Shown here piece by piece: positions 51,632 to 61,116 of a stretch of DNA of 64,000 bases. The first letter of the stretch is position 1. Every line of letters starts with the position of its first letter. Source of the DNA: Planctomycetia bacterium (GTDB lineage Bacteria > Planctomycetota > Phycisphaerae > UBA1845 > UTPLA1); the NCBI GenBank assembly GCA_015075745.1, contig JABTTW010000002.1, forward strand, positions 124,001 to 188,000, in the 5' to 3' direction. The notes under the pieces are model-generated. The model saw only the letters and a list, made by a program, of their open reading frames with translations, did no database searches and was not told the origin of the DNA. The position numbers and the translations under genes are program-made.

Positions 51632-52810
51632 ATGATCGGATACTTCGATTGCTTCAGCGGCGCAGCGGGTGACATGATCCTCAGCGCCATGCTCTCCGCC
51701 GGCCTGCCCGAGGCCCATCTGCGCTCGCAGTTGGAAAAGTTGAACGTCACCGGCTACGAGCTTGAGATTAATCACATCAAAAAGCAGGGCTTCGCCGCCG
51801 TCAAAGTCGACGTGCATATCAACGACAAGCCCGCCCACCGCCACCTGCATCACATCACCAGGATCATCGACGATTCGTCGCTCGCCGACTCGATCAAAAC
51901 GCGCAGCAAGCAGATTTTCACGCGTCTCGCCGAGGCCGAGGCCAAGGTCCACGGCACAACCATCGAAAAGGTGCACTTCCACGAAGTCGGCGCCATCGAT
52001 GCCATCGTCGACGTCGTCGGCGCATGCATCGGCGTCGAGGCCCTGGGGCTCACCCGGATCGTCTGCTCCCCCATCCCCACCGGCAGCGGCACCGTCAAGT
52101 GCGATCACGGCCTCATGCCCGTCCCCGCCCCCGCCACCGCCGAACTCCTCCGCGGCATCCCCATCGCCGAATGCGCCGAGCAGGGTGAACTCCTCACGCC
52201 GACCGGCGCGGCCATCCTCGGTACGCTGGCGGAGAGCTTCGGCCCCCTGCCGCCCATGAAGATCGACCGCATCGGCTACGGCGCCGGCACCCGCGACGGA
52301 AAGACGCGCCCCAACATCCTCCGCTTGATCATCGGAACCCCGACAACTCCCACTCCGTTGCAGGAGGATGTGGTCGTGGTTCTGGAGACCAACATCGACG
52401 ACGCAACCGGCCAGCAGATCGGCCGCGCCGTCGACGCCCTCTTCTCCGCCGGAGCGCTCGACGTTTTCACCATGCCCATTCAGATGAAGAAGAATCGCCC
52501 TGGCGTTTTGCTCAGCGTCATCGCCGAGCCGGCCACGGCCGACGCCTGCGAGGCCGCGATGTTTGCCCAAACACCGACATTCGGCGTCCGCCGTCAGACC
52601 TGGTCCCGTCGAAAACTCGACCGCCGCATCGATAAGGTCACGACGCCCTTCGGCGAGATCCGCGTCAAGCTGGGCCTTCGAGGCGCCGTCGTATGCATCA
52701 TCGCCCCCGAGTATGACGACTGCGCAGCCGCCGCCGAAAAGCACGGTGCGTCACTCCATGACGTGTCATATGCCGCTGAATCTGCTTGGCGCGCCGCCAA
52801 TCAGACTTAA
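51632..52810 (+). CDS. larC: Nickel-pincer cofactor biosynthesis protein LarC
   Basis: 392 residues. LarC is the CTP-dependent nickel insertase/cyclometallase that puts Ni into the pyridinium-3,5-dithiocarboxylic mononucleotide used by lactate racemase-like enzymes. Motifs: YFDCFSGAAGDMILSAMLSA, the His-rich HRHLHHITRII, EKVHFHEVGAIDAIVDVVGA, SPIPTGSGTVKCDHGLMPVP and ETNIDDATGQQIGRAVDALF. In lactobacilli the gene is read by a programmed frameshift (LarC1/LarC2); here it is one frame. No larA, larB or larE is in the window. Confidence 0.93.
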   Translation: MIGYFDCFSGAAGDMILSAMLSAGLPEAHLRSQLEKLNVTGYELEINHIKKQGFAAVKVDVHINDKPAHRHLHHITRIIDDSSLADSIKTRSKQIFTRLAEAEAKVHGTTIEKVHFHEVGAIDAIVDVVGACIGVEALGLTRIVCSPIPTGSGTVKCDHGLMPVPAPATAELLRGIPIAECAEQGELLTPTGAAILGTLAESFGPLPPMKIDRIGYGAGTRDGKTRPNILRLIIGTPTTPTPLQEDVVVVLETNIDDATGQQIGRAVDALFSAGALDVFTMPIQMKKNRPGVLLSVIAEPATADACEAAMFAQTPTFGVRRQTWSRRKLDRRIDKVTTPFGEIRVKLGLRGAVVCIIAPEYDDCAAAAEKHGASLHDVSYAAESAWRAANQT

Positions 52811-52811
52811 G

Positions 52812-53462
52812 ATGCTCGCAATGGCCCTACCCGACGCATTGTTCGCCGAAGGATACCCTGCGAGTACCCCGCAACTGCTCCTGCTGGCAGCCGTCGTTCT
52901 GGCGGGTTTCCTCTTCATGCGCATGCTTCGCCGGTCCACCCCGTCAGAAGGATCGCCCCGCCAGTATCGTCGTGAAATCGACACCGCGACTTCTCACGGC
53001 GCGAATATCAAGGGAGACATGGAACATCTCCTCATCGAGCTGGACAAGCTCTCCCGCGAAATCAGCTCCCAGGTGGATACCAAGTTCGCCCGACTCGAAG
53101 GCGTCATCGGCGAAGCCGACCGTCGAATTGCCGCACTGCGCATCCTCCTCGACGCCGCGAAGGCGGCCGGCGCCTCCCTCGGTCTTGAAGAAACAGCCGG
53201 ACAAGAAACGCCGCCCGCAAACGCCGCCTCTGCGTCCACAGGCTCGCCGCCAGATTCCTCACCGGCAAGCATTGATGCCACGACGGCGCAACATGAAGAA
53301 ATCTTCGCCCTCGCCGATCAGGGCATGCTGCCGCTGGAAATCGCCCGCAAGCTCGATCGCCGAGTCGGCGAAATCGAACTGATCCTGAATCTCCGACAGG
53401 CGACCGGTGGCCAGGGCTGGCCCCGTGGAATTGACGTGCCGGGCCACATCAGGACCGGTTAG
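52812..53462 (+). CDS. Membrane-anchored coiled-coil protein with C-terminal helix-turn-helix-like motif
   Basis: 216 residues from ATG 52812, two bases after the larC stop (ATG 52821 also possible). One N-terminal membrane helix (PQLLLLAAVVLAGFLFMRML), a coiled coil at 65-125 (IELDKLSREISSQVDTKFAR), a Pro/Ala/Ser-rich linker and a C-terminal motif IFALADQGMLPLEIARKLDR plus GEIELILNL. The last resembles the DUF6115-type ending (xIAxxLxxxxGEVELILxL) of several regulators. Likely translated with larC, but no functional link is evident. Confidence 0.7.
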   Translation: MLAMALPDALFAEGYPASTPQLLLLAAVVLAGFLFMRMLRRSTPSEGSPRQYRREIDTATSHGANIKGDMEHLLIELDKLSREISSQVDTKFARLEGVIGEADRRIAALRILLDAAKAAGASLGLEETAGQETPPANAASASTGSPPDSSPASIDATTAQHEEIFALADQGMLPLEIARKLDRRVGEIELILNLRQATGGQGWPRGIDVPGHIRTG

Positions 53463-53513
53463 ACATCGACGGTTCGCACGCACGCGAACCACTCCACCTT
53501 TTCGCACGACATA

Positions 53514-54500
53514 CTACTGATAGAGCATCGAGGCGGCGCTCTCTGCGGGAACAGATTTCTGATACTTCGCGTACGCCCTCGCCGCTGAATCGAGAAATCC
53601 CTCGTCCAACTCGCCCTCCAAAAGCGCCTGCATCATCCCGTCAAACAGATACGCCTCTGGCACGATCGGCAGCCGGGCAAAGAGCACGGGATAAAACCCA
53701 TGCCGCACCGCAGAACCGTAAAGATAGACCGCACTCATCGACGAAAGGTAAAACAAGCCGATCCGCGGATGCCCGCCCGACTTGCATGCCTCGAAGGGGT
53801 CCCAATACGCGTCCGCCATCGCGTTCGGGCCGAGGTATCCGACCATGCAGCTCGCCGAACCGAACGCCAGGCTCATCCCGTCGTGCGTAACCACCACCGG
53901 CCCGTCCGCGCAGGCATCGCGGATCGGTTGGCTCATCGCATCCCGAAGCCTCGATGCCGGCCATGCATTCGCCAATACATAAACGTCGAATGGCTGATCC
54001 ACGCCCGCGGCAACCCATTCCGCCGAAGGCGTCACTCGGCGGGAGAAAATCGACCGTCGGATGATGCGCTTCCCATCCCCCTTGTCGCCGTAGAAACGCC
54101 GCCAACCCGCGGCATTCGCCATGTGCGTATCAACACCGTAAAGCGCCCCCCAGCACAGGTTCGTGCGCGGATCGTTCCCGTTGGTGAACTTCGACGGCGA
54201 GGCCTCTCCGTCGGTGAGTCCCACATGGAGCGTAACCGTCAGATGTCCCTGCTCCTGGATAGTACGAACGAGATGCGATTGAAAAGTGGCGGAGCTGACC
54301 CTTGTCGCCGCGATCAACTCGGCCGACGGCGCCGCCCGGAGACTGCTATGGCTTCGCGGCGTAGTTGCCTTGCGAGGCCACAACGCAATGGCGACAATAA
54401 ACCCGCTGGCACAGAGCACTGAGACCAGAATGTAAATCCGACGGGCAGGCCATCCGCGCCGCCGCCCCCGCCCTGACCATCCCGATCGATCGAGTCTCAT
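53514..54500 (-). CDS. Membrane-anchored hypothetical protein
   Basis: 328 residues. A basic N-terminus and one helix (IYILVSVLCASGFIVAIALW) indicate anchoring with the bulk outside the cytoplasm. The domain has TVTLHVGLTDGEASPSKFTN, GNDPRTNLCWGALYGVDTHM and FDVYVLANAW, then a short-chain lipase-like VVVTHDGMSLAFGSASCMVG stretch. I do not know the family; the NLxWGALYGV block looks conserved-type rather than random. Convergent with the larC pair, downstream of the metallophosphoesterase-like gene by 48 bases on the same strand. Confidence 0.6.
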   Translation of the reverse strand: MRLDRSGWSGRGRRRGWPARRIYILVSVLCASGFIVAIALWPRKATTPRSHSSLRAAPSAELIAATRVSSATFQSHLVRTIQEQGHLTVTLHVGLTDGEASPSKFTNGNDPRTNLCWGALYGVDTHMANAAGWRRFYGDKGDGKRIIRRSIFSRRVTPSAEWVAAGVDQPFDVYVLANAWPASRLRDAMSQPIRDACADGPVVVTHDGMSLAFGSASCMVGYLGPNAMADAYWDPFEACKSGGHPRIGLFYLSSMSAVYLYGSAVRHGFYPVLFARLPIVPEAYLFDGMMQALLEGELDEGFLDSAARAYAKYQKSVPAESAASMLYQ

Positions 54501-54548
54501 GACTGCGCTGCATCCTTGCTCCGACGGGTAACTGCGACAAGCGAGCCG

Positions 54549-56453
54549 TTAATTCGCCGACTCTGCATCGCTGACGGCGACCTTGCCCCCACGAGACAAC
54601 ACGACATCAAAATATGTCGCGCGGGCAAGCTCGTCCTCAAGGAAATAGACCTGCAACTTGTGCGGCCCCGGACTCACCTTGCGAACTTGAAGGGCCAGCG
54701 GCAGATCGAGCGTCTTGCCCGGCTCCAGCGTAATCGGAAGCCGCGGGCACGCCTTGGCGTCAGGGTGAATGTGCTGACCGTTGACGCGAATCACCGGCCA
54801 CAGCGTCAGCTTGATGTCGGAGCGATTCGTCAGCTTCAGCACCGGGCTCGCTGATGACTTGAAGTATGCGAGGCCGAAGTCGGTCGATACCAATTCAAAC
54901 GGCCAATCGCTCGGGCCCTCCAGCGCCACATCCACGGGCAGCGCCGGCGGGAGTTGGAGGTCATCGCTCGCCGCCGCCACGCGAACCGCGCCCTTGTCAG
55001 GTAGATCCACCGCCACTTCACAAGACCAATACGATCCCACATCAAGCGCGCGAATAAGCCGGCCCCCTGCCACGCTCGGCTCCGCCTTGCCGCGCTTCGC
55101 CACGCGCAGCCATACGCGCGCATCGGCAAACGATTGATTAAGCGCATTCTGTATCGTCACGACCGACTCTTCCGTGGACCCGTCGTTCTTTCCCTTGTAG
55201 AACGCCCGCAATCGCCCCGCCGCGATGGAATGCTGAAGCTTCTCAACCGCCCCGTCATCCGGATAGGTATAAGCGAGCCGATCGCCGTCCACTTCGATCA
55301 CCCGATAGTGACTGATCCCTGTCGCCCGATCCCGCAGGCATGTGCTGGCCTCATGCGTGCGGACGTAATCCAGTCCCTCGACCCCGGCGAGCTTCGAGGC
55401 GAACTCCTTGAAGTCCCAGTCCGTCGCCCCGCCGGCGACAATCAGCCTCACCTTGTAGTCTTTGACGAACTTGGCGAGGTCCCCGGTCTCGCGCCACACA
55501 TCCAGAAGCCCCAGTTCATCGCTGTTGGTGCAGATGAAATTGAAAGTCTTGGTGCGGTTCCGCCTCAAATCCGTCTCGACCCATTGAATCTGGTTGTAGT
55601 CCTGCTCGATCGGGTTGCCGGGATGATCCAGCAGCAAGAGACCATGGTAACTTCCATAATCGATCACCCCGATCGGCTTGTTCGCCACCATGCGCGGAAA
55701 GCTGGCCTCGTGGTCGTGCGCGCCGCAAAGCATATAAACCGGCGCGTCAAACTTCTCCAGGTAGCTCAGCACCCGATTCCAGCTCGAGGCATCGTCCTTG
55801 ACCCGGGCCCATTCCGTGTAGTCGCCGGTCGCGACAATGAACTCCGGAGCAAGCAGGTTAACTTCCGGAGGCAGCGTGTCGTCGAATTCTGGAGCCGTAA
55901 GATCGCCGATATTCATGCTCGACAAGTGAACGAAGCGGAATTTCTTCTTGAAGCTGTCTACGACCCGAACGCTGTGACGCGAATAGAACGTTCCGCCCTT
56001 CGCCCGAACTTCGATGTTGTACAGACCCGGCTCGGTGCTCTGCGGCACCAGGAGCACCAGCGTGCAATAGTCGTCGGAATACGAAGGCGGCGTCGTTGGC
56101 TTCAGCGGTGCCCGGACTTCCGGCTCCTTGGCGTGGCTCAGAAAAAACGTCACGTCCCCGGTCACGCTGGCGTTAAGGCGCATCACGAAAATAAACGTTT
56201 CGCCCGGAGTGATGAAGATGGGTCGGCCCTGGGATGGCTCACATACAATTGACTCGTTCGCATCGTCCGACGCAGGCGCCGCCGACCGCCGTGCGTCACC
56301 GCTGCTGGCGAGCGCCGCATCAACGGCCGCATCCTCGCGCGACTGCGCAGCCGGCTCAGCAGCTTCCTGTTGTGCAATCACAGGCGAAATCGCCAGCGAC
56401 AATAGCAAGCAGCCAATCAAACCCAACGCAGATCGAAACAGCCTCGCCTCCAT
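54549..56453 (-). CDS. Exported metallophosphoesterase-like protein with degenerate metal site
   Basis: 634 residues. Start 56453 has AAAGGA eight bases upstream; signal SALGLIGCLLLSLAISPVIA. After a roughly 140-residue beta domain comes a calcineurin-like fold: FVHLSSMNIGD, FIVATGDYTEW, LCGAHDHE and LIVAGGATDWDF. In active enzymes these are DxH, GDxxD/E, GNHD and GHxH. Here the first Asp/His, the Asn of GNHD and the last His pair are replaced, so the metal centre is probably incomplete. The C-terminal third is beta-rich (SPVLKLTNRSDIKLTLWPVI). Likely a non-catalytic or altered derivative. Confidence 0.75.
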   Translation of the reverse strand: MEARLFRSALGLIGCLLLSLAISPVIAQQEAAEPAAQSREDAAVDAALASSGDARRSAAPASDDANESIVCEPSQGRPIFITPGETFIFVMRLNASVTGDVTFFLSHAKEPEVRAPLKPTTPPSYSDDYCTLVLLVPQSTEPGLYNIEVRAKGGTFYSRHSVRVVDSFKKKFRFVHLSSMNIGDLTAPEFDDTLPPEVNLLAPEFIVATGDYTEWARVKDDASSWNRVLSYLEKFDAPVYMLCGAHDHEASFPRMVANKPIGVIDYGSYHGLLLLDHPGNPIEQDYNQIQWVETDLRRNRTKTFNFICTNSDELGLLDVWRETGDLAKFVKDYKVRLIVAGGATDWDFKEFASKLAGVEGLDYVRTHEASTCLRDRATGISHYRVIEVDGDRLAYTYPDDGAVEKLQHSIAAGRLRAFYKGKNDGSTEESVVTIQNALNQSFADARVWLRVAKRGKAEPSVAGGRLIRALDVGSYWSCEVAVDLPDKGAVRVAAASDDLQLPPALPVDVALEGPSDWPFELVSTDFGLAYFKSSASPVLKLTNRSDIKLTLWPVIRVNGQHIHPDAKACPRLPITLEPGKTLDLPLALQVRKVSPGPHKLQVYFLEDELARATYFDVVLSRGGKVAVSDAESAN

Positions 56454-56614
56454 GAGCGCAATCCTTTCAAACCTCGGTTTTTCTCGTCGAATCTCAGAAT
56501 TCCTTTGCCTTCACAAGGTGCTCCGATATCATAACGTTGCGGCTGATGATGTACCACATCTGAGCATACCCCGCGGGCACGCCGCTTGTCCGCATGTCGA
56601 TTAGGAGGAATGAC

Positions 56615-57592
56615 ATGAGGGGAAGAGCGCCGTTTCGTATCGTTATTGCGGAGCCCTACGCGCCGCAGGCCGTCGATCGTCTTCGACAAATCGGTGAGGT
56701 CGTCGTTCTTGAGGACTCTTCGCCGCAAAGTCTGCTTTCCGTCATTCAGGACGCCGACGCCCTGCTCGTTCGGTCAAAGGCCCACGTTACCGCGCGCATC
56801 ATCGAGGCCGCTTCCAAACTAAAGGTCATCGCCCGCGCCAGCACAAATACCGACCACATCGACCTCCGCGCCGCCCGTCGAAAGAGTATCGCCGTCGTTT
56901 ACGCCCCGCACATCGCCGTGACCTCCACGGCCCAATTCGCCCTGGCGATGATCTTGTCGCTGCGCCGCCGACTGCCGCAACTTGATCGATTCATCCGCGA
57001 AGGCAGCTTCGAGTCCCTTCGCGCCCCCGCCGGCCGGGAAATGGGCCATGAAGTGCTCGGACTCCTCGGCATGGACCCGGTCGCCGAACATCTCGCCCGA
57101 ATGTGTCAGGCAGCCTTTGGTACGCGCGCCATTTATTTCGATCCTCAGGGACGCACTCCCACGCTGCCATCGGTCGACGCGGTCAGCCTCGACGAGCTAC
57201 TCACCACCTCGGACATCCTGTCGGTCCACCTTGCCCCCCACGCGGAGACGAGGCACTTTCTCGACGCCGGTAGGATGGCCCGGCTTAAGTCCTCAGCCAT
57301 TCTCATTAACACGACTCGCGGCAATGCCATCGACACAATTGAGCTGGCAAGGGCATTAAAACGCGGCCTCCTGGCCGGTGCCGGCCTTGACGTCTTCGAG
57401 ATCGAACCGCTCGCCGCAAACCACCCCTTGCGCCGTGCGCCAAACTGCCTGCTTACGCCGCACGTGGCCGGTGCTACGCTGGACGCGGCCGATGATCGCT
57501 ACAGCGTGACCGATGACGTGGCCAGGATTCTCCTGGGAGAAACGCCGCACCACGCCGTCAGCGTCGCGGACCCTGACGTCGTCCCTTCTTGA
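56615..57592 (+). CDS. D-isomer 2-hydroxyacid dehydrogenase (phosphoglycerate dehydrogenase-like)
   Basis: 325 residues from ATG 56615 with AGGAGG six bases upstream. The catalytic set is intact: ADALLVRSKAHVTARIIEAA, NTDHIDLRAARRKSIAVVYA, Arg in LINTTRGNAIDTIELARAL, Glu in GAGLDVFEIEPL and His in CLLTPHVAGAT. The NAD-binding glycine motif is unusual: LGLLGMDPVAEHLARMC replaces the expected GxGxxG. It resembles SerA-type enzymes without the regulatory ACT domain. It precedes gap, so a serine-biosynthesis link from 3-phosphoglycerate is possible but unproven. Confidence 0.85.
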   Translation: MRGRAPFRIVIAEPYAPQAVDRLRQIGEVVVLEDSSPQSLLSVIQDADALLVRSKAHVTARIIEAASKLKVIARASTNTDHIDLRAARRKSIAVVYAPHIAVTSTAQFALAMILSLRRRLPQLDRFIREGSFESLRAPAGREMGHEVLGLLGMDPVAEHLARMCQAAFGTRAIYFDPQGRTPTLPSVDAVSLDELLTTSDILSVHLAPHAETRHFLDAGRMARLKSSAILINTTRGNAIDTIELARALKRGLLAGAGLDVFEIEPLAANHPLRRAPNCLLTPHVAGATLDAADDRYSVTDDVARILLGETPHHAVSVADPDVVPS

Positions 57593-57671
57593 CGACTATC
57601 ATCCACCAGTCTAACTTGAATCGCGTGTTTCACCACGCTTCCTTCACCGTGGAATGAGGAGTCTCTGAACA

Positions 57672-58730
57672 ATGGCGGCAGTAAAAATCGGCATCAACGG
57701 GTTCGGGCGAATTGGGCGAATGGTCGCACGGGCAATGTCCATGCGAAAAGGCGAATTTGACATCGTCGGAATCAATGATGTCGGTTCAACGCCGCGCACT
57801 CACGCCCACCTATTCAAGTACGACACTGTCCACGGAAAGTGGAAGGGAGAAGTCGGCCACGACGAAACCGGAATCATCGTCGACGGCCATCGCATCCGCT
57901 TCACCACCGAAAAAGATCCGTCCAAGCTCCCGTGGCGGGAACTCGGTGCCGTGGTCGTTATTGAGTCCACCGGCGTTTTCACGAGCCGTCGGGACGCCGC
58001 CAAGGGCAAAGCCGGCTACGACGACCACATCACCGCCGGCGCCAGGAAAGTCATTCTTTCAGCGCCCGCGAAGGACACCATTGATGCAACCGTCGTGCTC
58101 GGCGTCAACGATGAGCGCCTCAAGCCGGAGCACACCTTTGTCAGCAACGGAAGTTGCACGACCAACTGCCTGGCGCCGCTGGTCAAAGTGCTCGCCGACA
58201 ATCCGCAGATGTTCGGCGATAACATCACCGGAATGATGACCACCGTCCATGCCTACACCAACGACCAGCGCATTCTCGATCAGGTTCACGGCGACGACCT
58301 CCTTCGCGCCCGGGCCGCTGCGATGAACATCATTCCCAGCACGACCGGCGCCGCCAAGGCCATCGGCCTCGTCGTCCCGAAGAAGTCCATTCAGCTCGAC
58401 GGGTTCGCCTTTCGCGTGCCGGTCATGAACGGTAGTTGCGTTGATCTCACCGTCGCCCTCGAGAAGGAAGTCGAAGTCGACGCGGTCAACAGCCTCTTCA
58501 AGAAGGCGGCGGCCGAACCCAAATACAAAGGAATCCTGCAATATTCCGATGAGCCCCTGGTCAGCAGCGATATCATCGGCAATCCGTACAGTTCGATTTT
58601 CGACAGCACCCGCACCATGACAACCCCAAAGGGCAAGGGAAAGCTGCTCAAGCTGATGAGTTGGTACGACAACGAGTGGGGCTTTTCCAACCGGGTCTGT
58701 GACTTGGCGATCCGGCTGGCATCGATGTAA
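57672..58730 (+). CDS. gap: Glyceraldehyde-3-phosphate dehydrogenase, type I
   Basis: 352 residues, glycolytic enzyme making 1,3-bisphosphoglycerate. NAD site KIGINGFGRIGRMVARA and INDVGSTPRTHAHLFKYDTV, active-site C162 in SNGSCTTNCLAP (Gly where most have Ala), H189 in TTVHAYTNDQ, and NIIPSTTGAAKAIGLVVP, SWYDNEWGFSNR. Full length. GAGGAG is upstream of the ATG. Rightward, following the 2-hydroxyacid dehydrogenase after 79 bases. Confidence 0.97.
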   Translation: MAAVKIGINGFGRIGRMVARAMSMRKGEFDIVGINDVGSTPRTHAHLFKYDTVHGKWKGEVGHDETGIIVDGHRIRFTTEKDPSKLPWRELGAVVVIESTGVFTSRRDAAKGKAGYDDHITAGARKVILSAPAKDTIDATVVLGVNDERLKPEHTFVSNGSCTTNCLAPLVKVLADNPQMFGDNITGMMTTVHAYTNDQRILDQVHGDDLLRARAAAMNIIPSTTGAAKAIGLVVPKKSIQLDGFAFRVPVMNGSCVDLTVALEKEVEVDAVNSLFKKAAAEPKYKGILQYSDEPLVSSDIIGNPYSSIFDSTRTMTTPKGKGKLLKLMSWYDNEWGFSNRVCDLAIRLASM

Positions 58731-58746
58731 CGGGAATTGGACCGGC

Positions 58747-59604
58747 TCAGGCCACCCAATAGAGTACCAGCACAAGTAGGCCGGTATTGGCTGCCAGGAG
58801 CATAGGTACCGCGGCCGCGGCAAGTGCCTTGGCGCTCGTCGTTGCATGCAGGTGTTCAAGCCCGCTGCGAACCACCAGCAGGTACCAGATCAACCCCACC
58901 GGCGGAAACAGCAGCACCGCCGGCAGCACCGCGCTACCCAGCGCTACCGCGCGCAATGACGCGTCGAACTCGCACTTGGGCAGGCCCAGTCCCCACAGCA
59001 CCGTCTGAATCAGCAGCCCGTAAAGATAGGTCCACGCCAGATGCAGAAACGGCACGGCGCAGATGAAATAAATGATCCCCGGAAACGTAACCAGCCTCGT
59101 CGGATTCGGCAGCCATGCCGCGAGCCCCGAATTCCGAAACAGATAAAGCGCCGCGACGAAAAGCGCCGCCGAAACATAGGCGCTCATGACGCTGAATATC
59201 ATCGCCCCGTCCTCTCGCGCACCCGAGGCCAGTCGAAAATACTCATCCGGCGAAAGCGCCAGTCGCGCAATCCCATCGACATAGCCCCTGAAGAAACCCT
59301 GACGATGTCGAAACTGCCACGGCGTTCCCGCATGTCGCGGCTCACCGATGGCGTCGTCCGCAATGGGCCGAACGATCATGTGCGCCGCGTCCAAGGGCTG
59401 ATGACAGCAAACACACTCAAACTTCCTCGGCTGAGGAAGCCCCTGCTTGTCCGTCCCCAGGTAGGATTGCCCGCAATAATTACAGACAAAATGCACCGCG
59501 CTGTGCGAGAAGGAATAGTCCGTCACCTCGTAGCCGAGCCCGCACTCCGGACATCGGGATTGCGGCAGGTCCCACAGAAGATAGTCGCATTGGACGCAGT
59601 TCAT
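58747..59604 (-). CDS. Membrane protein with N-terminal zinc ribbons
   Basis: 285 residues. Two or three zinc-binding pairs at the N-terminus: CVQCDYLLWDLPQSRCPECG, then CNYCGQSYLG with CVCCHQPL. Four or five membrane helices follow (MIFSVMSAYVSAALFVAALY, FPGIIYFICAVPFLHLAWTY, ALGSAVLPAVLLFPPVGLIW, LLAANTGLLVLVLYWV), in a Yip1-like layout. Function unknown. Its ATG overlaps the murA stop by four bases, so it is cotranscribed with murA. Confidence 0.8.
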   Translation of the reverse strand: MNCVQCDYLLWDLPQSRCPECGLGYEVTDYSFSHSAVHFVCNYCGQSYLGTDKQGLPQPRKFECVCCHQPLDAAHMIVRPIADDAIGEPRHAGTPWQFRHRQGFFRGYVDGIARLALSPDEYFRLASGAREDGAMIFSVMSAYVSAALFVAALYLFRNSGLAAWLPNPTRLVTFPGIIYFICAVPFLHLAWTYLYGLLIQTVLWGLGLPKCEFDASLRAVALGSAVLPAVLLFPPVGLIWYLLVVRSGLEHLHATTSAKALAAAAVPMLLAANTGLLVLVLYWVA

Positions 59605-60869
59605 TGTTCTGGCATTCGCTTGATGTTGGCGCCGACATCATTGAGCCGTTGTTCGATGCGCTCGTAGCCTCGGTCTATGTGATAAACACGCGAAACGCGC
59701 GTCTTACCCTTCGCCACCAGCCCCGCCAGCACCAGCGCCGCCGATGCCCGCAGGTCGCTGGCCATGACCGGCGCACCGACCAGGCTCTTAACGCCCTCGA
59801 TGATCACCGTCGGACCTTCCTTGCGCAGCCTCGCCCCCATGCGGCCCAGTTCCGCCACGTGGACAAATCGATCGGGAAAAATCTTCTCCGTAATGATGCT
59901 GTTTCCATCTGCGAGACACAGCAGCGTCATGATCTGGGCCTGTAAGTCGGTGGGAAAGCCCGGATAGGGCTGCGTCGTGACGCTCACCGGTTCCAATCGC
60001 CGCGCGGAAGATACCTGAACCGTGTCCCCGCTGCGCTCGACGATGACGCCGATCGCCTTGAGCCGATCCACCAGCGCCAGCAAATGATCGAGCCGGCAAT
60101 TCGTCAGCTTGAGATCGCCGTTGGTGATGGCCGCCGCCATCATGAACGTTCCCGCCTCGATCCGATCCGGTATCACCGTATGCGTACATCCCCGAAGCTC
60201 CTTCACCCCTTCAATCGTAATGCGCGGCGTCCCGTGCCCGCTGATGTGAGCCCCACAGGCGTTCAGATAGTTCGCCAGATCGACGACCTCCGGCTCGCAG
60301 GCGGCGCACTCAATGACCGTCGTTCCCTCCGCAAGCGCCGCGGCCATCAATACATTGGCCGTCCCCAGCACCGTGGACCCGAAGGGGCCGCCCAGAAACA
60401 CAACGCCCCCCTTAAGTCGCTTCGCACGAAGATGGATGTCGCCGCTGATCAACTCGCTCTCAGCCCCCAATTGCTCCAATCCCTGGATGTGCATGTCGAT
60501 CGGCCGATCGCCGATGTTGCACCCTCCCGGCAGGCTCACTTGGCAATGCCGTCGCTTGGCCAGCAGTGGGCCCATCACGCAAACGCTCGCCCGCATCTTC
60601 CGGACGAACTCGTATTCGGCGTGGCAGTTCATCTCGTCTTCGACGGTTAGATGGATATCGCCGTTCTCATCCCGGGAAACATTCACCCCGAGTTTTTCGA
60701 GGATGACCGACAGATGCTTCACGTCCTCCAATCGGGGTACGCCCTTGAGGATCGTCTCCCCCTCGGTCAGGATCGAAGCAGCCATGATCGGCAATGCGGC
60801 ATTCTTCGAGCCATTGATCTGCACGGTCCCTCGAAGCCGACTGCCGCCCGTTATCTCAAAGTAGTCCAC
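59601..60869 (-). CDS. murA: UDP-N-acetylglucosamine 1-carboxyvinyltransferase
   Basis: 422 residues from GTG 60869, preceded by GGGAG six bases upstream; the longer frame to 60980 is rejected. First committed step of peptidoglycan precursor synthesis, transferring enolpyruvate from PEP to UDP-GlcNAc. K22/N23 in [17 protein letters not shown], active-site C117 in [17 protein letters not shown] (fosfomycin-sensitive Cys rather than Asp), then LEQLGAE, and [16 protein letters not shown] near 305. Strong promoter at 60939-60966. Together with the L,D-transpeptidase it supports a peptidoglycan cell wall. Confidence 0.96.
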   Translation of the reverse strand: MDYFEITGGSRLRGTVQINGSKNAALPIMAASILTEGETILKGVPRLEDVKHLSVILEKLGVNVSRDENGDIHLTVEDEMNCHAEYEFVRKMRASVCVMGPLLAKRRHCQVSLPGGCNIGDRPIDMHIQGLEQLGAESELISGDIHLRAKRLKGGVVFLGGPFGSTVLGTANVLMAAALAEGTTVIECAACEPEVVDLANYLNACGAHISGHGTPRITIEGVKELRGCTHTVIPDRIEAGTFMMAAAITNGDLKLTNCRLDHLLALVDRLKAIGVIVERSGDTVQVSSARRLEPVSVTTQPYPGFPTDLQAQIMTLLCLADGNSIITEKIFPDRFVHVAELGRMGARLRKEGPTVIIEGVKSLVGAPVMASDLRASAALVLAGLVAKGKTRVSRVYHIDRGYERIEQRLNDVGANIKRMPEQ

Positions 60870-60938
60870 AGATTCTCCCCAAGCGGGTAAGCTGGCGAAC
60901 GGTCGCATGCGCACCATTCTCTTCGCACCGGCGAAGCC

Positions 60939-60966
60939 ATTATAATATCGGACCGCCGCCTGCCAA
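60939..60966 (-). promoter_or_regulatory. murA promoter
   Basis: Minus strand: TTGGCA (60961-60966), 16-base spacer, TATAAT (60939-60944). The best sigma70-type match seen in the window; predicts a leader of about 63 bases to GTG 60869. Confidence 0.6.
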
Positions 60967-61116
60967 CGCTCGATTCTCAATCCGGCGGCGGTGTCGGTCT
61001 GGTGAATTGCGGAGCAAGATTCATTCGCTAGGCTACCATACCTGCGCGGAGCTCAAGGATCGTCCCCGCGGCCGATGAGGTCAGCCTGATTTTGGAATAC
61101 GACGGAGGGAATCGCA

